Shown: one piece after another, positions 9,315-21,300 of the stretch | Position numbering within the stretch: the stretch's first letter is position 1 | Layout of the letters: the number at the start of each line of letters is the position of its first letter | Assembly (NCBI GenBank): GCA_964017155.1 | Contig: OZ024861.1 | Span: 34,978,324 to 35,042,323 of the forward strand | Source of the DNA: Oasisia sp. SBJ-2009 | Lineage: Eukaryota > Annelida > Polychaeta > Sabellida > Siboglinidae | Reading direction: 5' to 3' | DNA: 64,000 nucleotides | Notes under the pieces: generated by a model | The model's input: only the letters and a program-made list of their open reading frames with translations | Databases searched by the model: none | Told to the model about the DNA's origin: nothing | Made by a program: the position numbers and the translations under genes

Positions 9315-12300
9315 GTTTTCATTTTACATAACCATCAATCAGTTTGTCAGGAAAATATAATGTGCCAATATTGCAATAAACAATTCATTTAATTAATTGC
9401 AAATCGCATTTTTTTTTAGTATATTAAAAAGCAAACAAATTGCAAAAACGATCTATTTTTAGGTTGCAATTGTATTTTTGTATTTCATAATTATAAATTG
9501 CAAACTTGACAATATGACTGGTATTTTGACAGGAAAACAACATTTAAAAAATTGGCATGATGCAAAAATTAATGGTAACATTAATATTAATAAGAACAGA
9601 TGACAGTTTAAATTGTATATGTTCCATTTGTTTCTTAGAACCGTAGACAGTAGGCCATATAGTGACCGCTTGAATGCTATTCTTAAATGACAACATGTTT
9701 CAGGAGAACCTGATTCAACTCTGCGTTTTGCTTCCTACTATGCCGACCACATGGTTCTGCAAAAGGCCCCCCAGAGGGCGACAGTGTGGGGGTACGCGAG
9801 TGCGGATGACGTTGGTTCAAATGTAACAGTTCAACTCATGTCTGGACGAGATCTGGCAGTTGTATCAACCCACCAAGTGACCATCAAGGCAGGCAAGTAG
9901 AGTTTCTGTTTAAAGTTCATCTTGGGATCAATTAACAAGGGCCGGTACATTGTGTCATTTTCCTCACCTGCATAGTAAACTTTGTTCTTTCTTAGAGACG
10001 AACTGATGAGTACAGGAAGGCCACCATCTCTCCAAACTCTGTTTGGACATGCACCTTCCTTTAAAATAGATCAGACAGATTTATATTGACAACAAAGTTC
10101 ACTCGTCTCGTAATTGTTCCAGTTATTTTAATGATAAGCAGTATGCTGTTACTTATTGACATTGATATGTTATCATATCCCGATATAATATAATCTAATA
10201 TAATCAACTGATTTCTGTGCAGACATTCAAAGTGGTGGAGGAGTATGGGTCGTGAAGTTGACGGCGACACCACCAGGTGGCCCATATGTTGTCAAGGCAA
10301 CGGTTGAAACGCAGAGCATCGAGATGAAAGATGTTCTGTTTGGTGATGTGTGGCTGTGTGGAGGACAAAGCAACATGCAGTTTGGTCTACAATATGTATG
10401 AACTACAAAGATTCATTCCTCAGTAACAATAAAACTTCTATAGTGGTTTCATCTAGTAACCAATATATTACTATGGCTGCAACAACTGACCAATCTTTTG
10501 TTTTGTTACCTGTAAAATAACATTCATTGTCAGTTTCTATTTAAGTGTAATATTTTACATTGATCATGTGAAATGTTTTATGTTTAGGCACCAAATTATG
10601 TTCTACATCTGAGATTTACTATAATTTAATAGTCTTTGATATTTGTAAACCCACACGCACACACGCGCGCACCCACAAACACACATTTAAATTAGATATA
10701 TATTATGGTAAATGAGACCCATTTTCAAAAGCATGCATGTACAACATTTCTCAGAAATCCTCCAGAAAAAGATGAGAGCACATTAATTTACTTTATATGT
10801 AAAAAAAGTATAAGTTCTTATATAGCGCAGTATCCAGTCCTCAGAATTGCTCAAAGTGCTTTACACTTCCCTGACAGACCTGTTCACTCAGACACCTTCT
10901 CAGCTTCTCTGGGAAGCATCCAGTCATATGCTACAATTAATGTGTGAAGGCTGCTTGTAAACATATCCACCACCATCTATAGCCAGGTACTCATTTATAC
11001 AGCTGAGTGAAATGGAATACTGGGTAACGTAGAGTGAAAAAACTTGACCCAGGTTTGCACTTACTGACCAATGAACCCGGGTTCTCTTAGTCAAGAGTCT
11101 GAAGCTCTACTCCTGAGCCACTGCACTCTATATGTAAATATAATACTGGTGGTACATTCTTGTTTTAATAGTTTATGTGCAATTCCTTATATTGTTTCCA
11201 GATATTTAATGCAAGTGAAGAACTTGCCAGTGCAAAGAACTACCCACACATCCGACTGTTTGATGCAAAGATGATAGCATCCCCAGTACCCCTGGCTGAC
11301 CTGAAGGCTGTCACTCTGCAGTGGAGTCTGCCTTCAAACGGTGAGACACCATTAAATATGTTGGTGGACTAGAGGGTTATAGACTGCCTTGAAATGGTAA
11401 TGATAACATATACACCAGTTACTGGCTAAGAGAGTTATAGTCTTTTTTATTGGGTAGTGGTAAGGCACACCATTTACTGGCCCGGAGAATTATATAATAT
11501 TCAAAGTGTAATAGTAAGATAAGCCATTTATTGGCATGGAGAGTTACAGACTGCCTTCTCAAATGGTAATGGCCATATGCCCACATGGTGTGGTATTATA
11601 ATAATTGTTAATCCATGCAAAAATGCAACACTGCTTCTAAATCAAAGGGAATTCAGGAAACCCATAGATGAGCCGGCGTATTCATGGTATACGTGCTAGT
11701 TAAAACTAAGAACCTGACGTGTCATAAGAGATGACAGCTCGGTGCTTCTTAGTCAGTCCACCTGCCTTGGGTACTACATCAGTCTCCAGGACATCAGACA
11801 TTTTATTAGAGTCTTCTACACATACTTTGACACCGCCTTCTGAGTTGACCTCTGACGTGACAATGTTGGTTGTCTTTGCAAGTGATTAGTTTGTGGTCAA
11901 TCTTTATGTGCACTACCTTTAGCAGTTTTCATTCCCTTTACCAATTAACAGTTGTCAAATGCAATGATTTATGTAGCTTGGAGACCTGTAAAATCATAGA
12001 AAAACATGGTTCATGTTGTTAATCCCCAACATTTTGTTATGTACGTGTAGCTAGTTTTGATACAAAAAATTTGACACTTGGCTGGATTGGGTTCTAATCC
12101 ATCTAAGGAGATGCTCACATAGAGTCATTTGTTTTCTGCGAAATTGTCTACTCCGCATATGATAGACAAATATGTTGGAAGAGCATGGTAAATAAATTGA
12201 TCACTTTTGTGTTTTGATTATTGGCCACATAAAGCCTGTTGCCAAGTTCAACCATGTCCTGTGTATGTGTTTATACTTTGTGTTCATTACTTTCTTTCAG

Positions 12301-15300
12301 CCTCCCTGGCAGGGGGTTGGACGTATTTCTCCGCCATGTGTTGGCTCTACGGGAAACAACTGCATGAGACCCTTGGCTACCCCATTGGGCTGGTGGAGTC
12401 GTGTTGGGGTGGTACCCCAGTAGAGGCGTGGTCGTCACCTGACGCCCTCAGACAGTGTGGGCTCAAAGAGTCTGAGTAAGTGAGCACTTTAAAAGAATAC
12501 TACAACTTCTGCAAGTGGTTTACATAATACTCTACAGGAAAGTTAACTGTCCTTAACACAGCAGTTTGAGAGAAACCCTCATTGTATAAATTCACCTTCT
12601 TTAACTTAGTATGATTTATAGATTTAAAACATAGTATTTTTGGTTCTTAGTTTATCCATATTTCCTATATATAGTATAATATTATATGAATATTCATTGT
12701 ATTTAATTTTAGGCTTCGTGCAGTCAATGCACATTTAGCCAATGTAGTGGTTTCTGTTGCAGTCTGGAGAAGGAACTAGCATCAGAATCTAACAAGAGAG
12801 AACTCATGGAAATGGACCCAGTCTTTGGCTACATGGGACCATCACAACCGTCTCAGTTGTGGAACGCAATGATTCACCCTCTTCTCAACATGACCATATA
12901 TGGCGCCATCTGGTATCAAGGTAACACACTGACATATAATTATGCCTGATTACATTAGGTTCCGCACAAACATAAAATAACTAAAATTAGATATTATGTT
13001 TACCATTATATAATCTCATCCATTTAATTGCAGTTGTTGTGGAATGATAATGAATTATTTTCTTTGACATGACAGTAAAAATAACCTCATTTTAAGAATG
13101 TTTCATGTCTTAATGTACAAATGTATGTAATTCTCCCAACCCTGCCAAGTTTGCCTGAAATTCTCAGAGGTGATAAGGAGCCTCTTTTGGCATTATGTTT
13201 ACAATCATAAACCACATTCTAATTTGAGTAAATATCTATGTCATATTTTAGTATGCTTGTCGGAAGAGTTCATTCCATTGAATGTAGAACCTAGCTGTAT
13301 TTCTGTGATTTTGTGTTCTTTTAAAAATGGTGCAAGGGAAGTACGGTTTTAGTCATGTCTCAGCATAGCAGTATCTTATCTTTCAGTAGTTTAATAAAAT
13401 AAAAAGTGTTGACATACCTATAGTTCACAGGGTACTAGAGGGTAGTTTTGTTTGCAGCATTGACACCATTGTCACCAGTGGAGAAATAAATAATGACTGG
13501 TCCCCTGTGTGCAGTCAGTGTGAGAATGGTTGTGTGTAGGTGAGGCGAATGGTGGTCGACCAGACACGTACAACTGCACTTTCCCTTCAATGATTGATGA
13601 TTGGAGGAAGAACTTCTACTTCGGATCTGGCTTTGAGACAAGCCCTCTCTTCCCTTTTGGCTTTGTGCAGGTATAATCAACAATCTAACTCTAATCCCGC
13701 GAGCATCAGTGTGGGTATATTAATGTTTTCTTTTTAGATGGCTATATATATGCCCTAGTCACCAGGATTAATCTAGGATTCCTAGAATAAAAATGATTTT
13801 ATGATTGTAAAACTCCACATTGGCTAAGGGTTTTGTAATGGTTTAGGGTTCGTAATAGAAGTTAGATGGATGTTTAATTGTTGACGATGTTACACTTTAT
13901 TCTGCGCAACATCTGTTCGCTCACCAATCAGTTGAGTGCACAGTATGTGACTTTCGTTACAAATAAATTTACATCATTTACCACTGGTGGATAGGCATAT
14001 TGCATGTAAACTTAAATAAAATAGAGTCCTGAATAACAAAACCGGCTAAGTTCATGTGTCTAGATTCTGGAAATGAAATTTTCAGCATTTTACCAAATAA
14101 GTAAGACATTTCTTTGCATCTAAAGTTCAGCTCTGGAATTAATATACATTTATATTTCTGTCATTGTATATTTCACCAGAGGTTATACACTTTTCTTGTA
14201 CTCGTATCGTGGTCTACACTGTATGGCAGTTGTATGTGTGTCTTTTTCAGATTGGTCCAAATGGCCCAGATGGCAGTAAAATCATCCGAGGTTTCCCTGA
14301 CATTCGCTGGCACCAGACGGCTGACGTGGGCTACGTTCCCAACCCTCGTATGAAGAATGTCTTCATGGCAACTGCCGTTGATGATACAGACTTCTCCTCC
14401 CCCCATGGACCGTAAGCTAACTATAATCCAATGTTCGTATTGGTGCATGTGTGTATTGGTGCATGTGTGTATGGATTTATATGGAAACATTTTCTTCATA
14501 AACGGTTTGCATCCCAGGTACAAAACTCTCAGTGATTAATCTAACACCATTTGGAGAAAAAGCAGATTTAAGAATTCATACTGGACATGTAAATGTGGAT
14601 GGATCTGTTAGAAATGTCTCATGCAAATAGTTTGATGTTGTGAACAAACATACCAGTCTTTGGGAAATTGTTGTGGGTGCATGCTGTCTTCTCAATATAA
14701 ACAAGTATTGTTTTGAACATTTACACAGATGTAATTAAGAACATTACATTTCTTTAAATTAATATAAAAAGTAACTAACTTTTGAAGTAAAACATCCCAC
14801 TTTCCCCAGAAACTTTCGCATGAACATCGATTGTTACACGTACATTTTTCTGTCTATGGTGAATATTGTTGTGTTGTATCTCATCTTCCCAGTTGTGTTA
14901 CAAGATGATTCTTTAAACTAAACAGTTTCACACAGGATTCATCCTCGAGACAAAACGACGATCAGTAAGCGTCTCGCTGTGGCAGGGCTGACCGTGGCCT
15001 ACGGAATGAGCAGAGGTCAGTTTCAGGGACCGTTTCCAAGCAGCTATGAGATCAATCGTACTGAGGCGACACTGACCCTGATGTATGACTTCAACAGATA
15101 CAAGATCCAACAGCGCAGCTCCAGTGGCTTTGAGGTGTGTATCCACTCAGACCTTCCTTGTGACAAACTTCACTCAAAGTTGACTTACCAAAACCTGTGG
15201 ACATATCAAGATTTAACAAGATTTAACAAGATTGCCACCTAGAGAATCAACTCTAGATGACAGGTGGACAAGGAAGCCCTTTGGCTTATCGAGAGTCCAA

Positions 15301-18300
15301 CCTATCTAACTAAATGTACCCAGCCCTTCTTAGGTACATGTCAATTTTATTTTTAAACATTAACACTACTAGCACCTACACAATCAGCCGATAATCTGTT
15401 CCATTCATTTACTGTTCTTTGTGAAAATGAAAATTTTCTAATATTTAGTCTACACTGCTTCTTTGCTAATGCAATTCCATGTCCTCTAGTCCTTCTCTCT
15501 TCCTTAACCGAGAAAAAATATTTCTGTCAATATTTTCATACCCATTCAATATTTTAAAAACTTCTATCTGATCTCCTCTCAATCTCCTGGTTTCTAGTGT
15601 TGTTAATCCACATTCTTTTAGACGTATTTCATAACTAATATTCCTGAGTTTTTGTATCATTTTGGTTGCTCTTCTTTGTACTCTTTCTAGTATATCAATA
15701 TCCTTCTTGCGATATGGTCTCCATGCCTGTATGCAATATTCTAAATGAGGCCTAACTATTGTTTTGTACAGCGGTATTATTAGTTCTTTTTCCTTGTACA
15801 CTATATTTCGCCTAATTAATCCAAGAATTTAGTTTCCCTTTGCTGCTGCAATTGCACACTGTTCTGATACCTTCATATCAGCACTAATAGTTAACCCTAA
15901 GTCCTTTTCCTTTACGGTAGTATTTAGTACAGTCTCACCCATTGTATATTGTGCATCTTCATTCCCATGTCCTGTGTGGAGGCACTTACACTTCCCATAA
16001 TTAAACAGCATTTGCCACTTATCAGACCATTCGTTCAACTTATTTAGATCATCTTGTAATTGCTGTCTATCTGCATCACTTACAATTTTTCTAAACACTT
16101 TTGTATCGTCCGCAAACTTCAACACCTTACACAAAATAGGTCCCAATACTGATCCCTGTGGTACTCCACTCAAAACCGATTTCCAATTTGAAACCTCCCC
16201 ATCAACTACCACTCTTTGACTTCTATCAATGAGCCATTTTTCTATCCAGTTAATCATACCATTGCCTATGCCATGGGCCTTTAAATAGTTTAAGTAGTAA
16301 TCTTTGATGTGGCACTTTGTCAAAGGCTTTTTTAAAATCTAAGTATATTATATCTACTGGTGATCCCTCGTCTACCCACTTTGTGACATCTTCCCAAAAA
16401 ACATAAGATATTTGTTAAGCATGACCTCGCTTTTAGAAACCCATGTTGAGATGGGTTAATCAAGTTATTTTTAACAAGAAAATCAACCAAGTGATCTTTA
16501 ATTAGTCTTTCTAATAGTTTGCAAACCACCGATGTTAAACTAACTGGTCAATAGTTCTCTGACTTGTTTCTTGATCCTTTTTTAAATAATGGTATGATGT
16601 TTGCTTCTTTCCATTCTAATGGAACTACTCCTTCCTCTATTGACAAATTGAACACTGTTGCAAGTGGTATGCTGATTTGTTCTACAATTTCCAGTAGTAA
16701 TTTCGGAGGAATCCCATCCACTCCAGGTGACTTATTTTCCTTCATATCCCTTATTTTCTTAGCTACCATTTTTGGTGTTACAATTAGTTGTCCTAAATAG
16801 TCTGACTCTCTCCCTTCAAATTTAGTCTCTGGTACTGGTAATGCACTAGTATCTTCCCTGGTGAACACCGAACTAAAGTATTCATTTAGGTTTTCTGCCA
16901 TTAAGAATCCCTCTGTTATTATTTTTCCATCACTACCTTCTAGAGGTCCTACCTTATCCTGAACTTTCTGTTTACTTCGAACATACGCATTAAAACTCTT
17001 GCTGTCATGTTTTATATTAAAAGCTAATTTTTGTTCATAGCTTCCCTTTGAATTTCTAATTTCAGCTGTAGCTTGGTTAAGTGCTTCTTTATAAATGGCA
17101 TAGTCTTCTTCACTTCCATTATGTCTATATGTCTTCCACATCGTTTGCTTGTATTTGATTTTTCTAATGGCTTCTTTTGATAAGTGTTTCTTTTTTGACC
17201 GTTTCCCCTGTTTTTTCAAGGGGACAAATTGTTCGACAATGCAGTCAATTTCCCTCTTTAAGATATTCCAACATTCTGTTGCTGTCTTATTCTCCAGTGT
17301 GTTATTCCAGTCTATCTTTGCTAAATGTTTCCTCATGTCCTTATATCTTCCTTTGTGAAATTTTTTCCTGTACCGTATTTTACGATTCTGTTCTCCTTTT
17401 ACTTTGATGATAAAATATATCTGGTTGTGATCACTACACCCCAGTGGCTCACATATCCTGACATTATCAATAAATTCCTTCTGTGAGCTCAAAACTATGT
17501 CCAATACGTTCTCACCCCTGGTTGGTTCTAACACATGATGAGTAAGGAAACTGTCTTGTACTAAATTTAAAAACTTTTGATCTTCATTCCCAGTACTCTG
17601 TTGAGATTTCCACTGTATATGCCCATGGTTAAAATCCCCCATAATTATACAGTCCTGTTTACTGACTTCCTTTATAGCGTTTTGTATTTTCTCATTCTCA
17701 TCTGTGCTTATGTTTGGACTTCGATAAACTAACCCAACAGTTAATGTTGAGTTTCCTGTAACTATGTTACACCACACAGCTTCTTCACATTCTGCTTGTT
17801 TTTCTAATTTTATTTCGTAAGCCTGAATGGATTCTTTAATATATAAAATAACGCCACCTCCCCTTCTCCCTATTCTATCTTTCCTAAACATGACATATCC
17901 TGTTATTCCTAATTCGGCATCTGATATATCGGGGGTGGCCCAAGATTCAGTTATACCTATCATGTGAGGGTCATTATCTTCTACCATAATGTTTAGTTCA
18001 TTTCTTTTGTTTACTATGCTCCTTGCATTTAAACACACACATTTATAACCAAATGTTGTAGAGTTTTCCAGACTGTTCTTTGCCGTTTTATCTGTGCTGT
18101 CCTTATCTGTGCCTCCAGTATTTGGCTTCTCAGTGAATCCCCCCTGCGAATCTAGTTTAAATAATTGCAACCTGTTCCACTGTCCATAGATTGAAGCAGG
18201 TTCTCAGAGCGCCCCCACAAATCCAAGAATCCAACCCCTTCCTCCTCACACATCTGCTCCACCAGAGCATTGATTGCCATCCTCTTGCAGTTTCTATAGG

Positions 18301-21300
18301 TTGCTCCCCTTCCTCCGATTACTGGCAAGATTCCTGAGAGAATAATCTGTTCAACTCTTGTCTTCTTGAGTTTCCCTACCAACTGTTTGTATCTTTGCAC
18401 TATTCTAGTTGTCCCCTCCCTGTCTGCATTGTTCGTCCCTACATGTACTAATATAGATCCTCCCTGGCCATGCCCCAACACGTTCTCTACCCTATCTGTC
18501 ACATGCTCTATCCGAGCGCCTAGAAGACAAACAACAACATCTTCTCCTTTACTTAACGTCTTGTCCGTCTTTCGCAAAATTGAGTCGCCCATAAACACCC
18601 TTTCTGTTCTCAATGCCCCCTCAATCACTGCTTCAGAGTAACTCCTCCGTTTTGCATCTCCCTGGTTGCTGACTTTTCCCCCTGCCGCTTTCTCTGTTCC
18701 TTTCTTTCCTTCCTCTTTTCTTCCTGACACCATCCTTGTTATTGACTTCCGTCTGGTCACATCTACTCTCAGTTCCTTTCTTCCCTTCGTCTTTCCTCCT
18801 GTCACATCTGCTTCTATCATCTCCTGTCCCATTGTCACCCCCTCATCTACTGTCACTTTCTCCCCTGTCACCTTCCTGCATGCCATGTTTTCACTTGTTC
18901 TTTCTCCATTTGCTTTCCTTGCACTCGCCGTCCCTCCTCTCAGCATACTGTCCTCACCCTTCTTGTCACTGCATTGCTCCTTCCGACCTCTTCCATCTGT
19001 CTCTTTGGTTATTCTCATCTCCATCCCCTTCACAATATCGGTTAGCCTAGCTAACTCTGCTGTAAGACATTCCACTTTCAAACACCCTGTGCACTGGAAA
19101 GTAAAGTCTTCCTCCATTGTCTCAGCCCATGACTTTGTGCATCCGGATAGAGCAAAATCTACAAAGCTGTGACAATAGTCACACACTAGGTGCCTCCTTG
19201 CCTTCACTTGCCGCTTGCAAGGGGCCATATTATGACTACCCAGGTACTCAAAATATACTCAGTCGGTATACCAATTTAGTCTTTAGAAAGACTGTTTTAT
19301 GTGGACAGTAACTGCAGCTCACTTTATGTTATACACAACTGACAAATGTGGTATTTACTGGTACAGTTCCCTAGCGGATACGATGGACACTACCTGCATA
19401 AACAAACTAAGGTTTCTACTAAAAAGCTTGCTTATTTTTTTTAATAACAATGCTACCTGATCAAAGTATTATCTTACGTATGTAATATCTATATCGGCAT
19501 ACTAGATTTAACAGTAATCTAGCTAGATTTTGTATGTGTATATTATGTATGTTAAAAAGTGTCTACTAGACAGCACGCACTTTCATGATTAATCTACGAC
19601 CTCATAGAAGGGTCATAGAGTAAATTAAATTTTTAATCCTATGTAATTATACGTTAATTTAAGGGCAAAAAGGGAAAGACACCATCATTGAGCTGTCTTT
19701 TTTCTTACCGTTTGAATCGACCAGAGAACTGAAACAGTGGTCCAGTGGATTCATTAAAACTGACAGTCACAGTGCAGATGCCAGATGACCAGTTTGGATT
19801 GACCGAACCATGAAAATTACCACCAACAGCCGCCAAAACTTCTCACATATCTTACATACATATATATATATATATATACACTATGTTGCAAACAAAATTC
19901 ACTTGCATTCCTCTAACGAAGAAAATTCACAAAACAAATGCACAGATCTCAACAGCATCTTCTTCGGCAGATCCTTCGTTATCGTAAAATCGATATTTAC
20001 ACAAAAACCTTTAGACGGTGCATTTGTGCATGCAAATATTTTAAAACTTTACTTACCGCATTCGCATGCACGAAATAATTTAATTACTTATAAATAATAT
20101 AATAATAATTATCATCACTACGACCTGCAGGAAATTATAAGCTTTATTATAATATTTTATTTCGTATAATGCCACATCCATAATTGTTTGTGGCACTTCA
20201 CAACATACTGCTATTAAAAAGTATGCAATAAGAAGAATACTACACCCTGGTAATATTTCAAAATAAATAATAACAATAAATGTGTATATAATTAAATTAA
20301 AATGACCTATACGTAATAAAAATACCATACAAATTCCATAACAACAATAGTGATACATTAATGTAAAGGTATGGTTAATATTACTAAATATTTAAAATGG
20401 TAAAATAATTAAAGTAATTACGATGTAACAATAATTTTCATTCAGCATCTACACACATTATGCATAAGAAAATATTGCTCAAGCTATTTTTCTACTTATG
20501 AATGATATTTCCACCACTAGATATGTAATAATAATTTTAGACAAAACACTATTAATTATCAGAAAAATAAATCACTGAAATTTAAACATAACATGAATAT
20601 ATAGGAAATATATGGTGGCAAAAAACGTTTTGTTGCATTTAAAAATAATAATATGTTATTGTTTTGGTTATTATTGCTATAAACATCGCTTACAAGCTTG
20701 CGTGGTTGAATCACACGCGGGATGTTTATAAAAATAATGTTATTGTTAAGAAAACAATGCCTACATTTGTTGTAACTTTTGTTTCTCTTGTTTCATCAAT
20801 TTGTTGCTAAATTTGCAGAACATTTTCTAATTGACTAGAAATCATGAGTATCCAGATATGTCTACATGAGTAGAGCTGGTATTTGATTTGCTGCAATCTA
20901 TGTCAGCGACATCCATAGCGTGCGCCCCTGACACGTCATTTTCTGTGCTCGTTTTCACTTAAATCACAGACGGTAGGTCATCAAATAAAAATACAACCCA
21001 TTTGAATAATTATATCATCGTAAAGAATACTATGCTGTCATTTTAGTGATATTAAATGTGTACTATTTAACGCTCAGTAAACGACGTAAAGACTGCTTGA
21101 CCAATACATGTCTCAGTTCGGCTCGAGATCCAGTCGCTGTGAACAGCCAACAGGCGAAAACAACGATCACGTGAACAATTTGTGTGGTTCACTGGTTGCA
21201 TAGTAATCGTTGATTGTGGGTACATTTTAATCAGAAACAAACCGTGGCTAGGAAAACGGTCGCTCAAGATGAATGGTCACTCATGACAGAGGTCGCACAA

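Larger units (their letters stand above)
15208..19310 (-). mobile_element. CR1-clade LINE, antisense in SIAE intron 9
   Basis: On the minus strand a 5' leader (about 19229-19310) precedes ORF1 (18152-19228) and ORF2 (about 15466-18170), then a 3' UTR ending near 15208 in tandem ATCTTGTTAA units. An esterase-type ORF1, an APE-type endonuclease, the RT block and a short-repeat 3' tail instead of poly(A) identify the CR1 clade. ORF1 is intact and ORF2 is broken. The insertion is antisense to SIAE and its ends clear both flanking exons. The 5' boundary is approximate. Confidence 0.88.
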
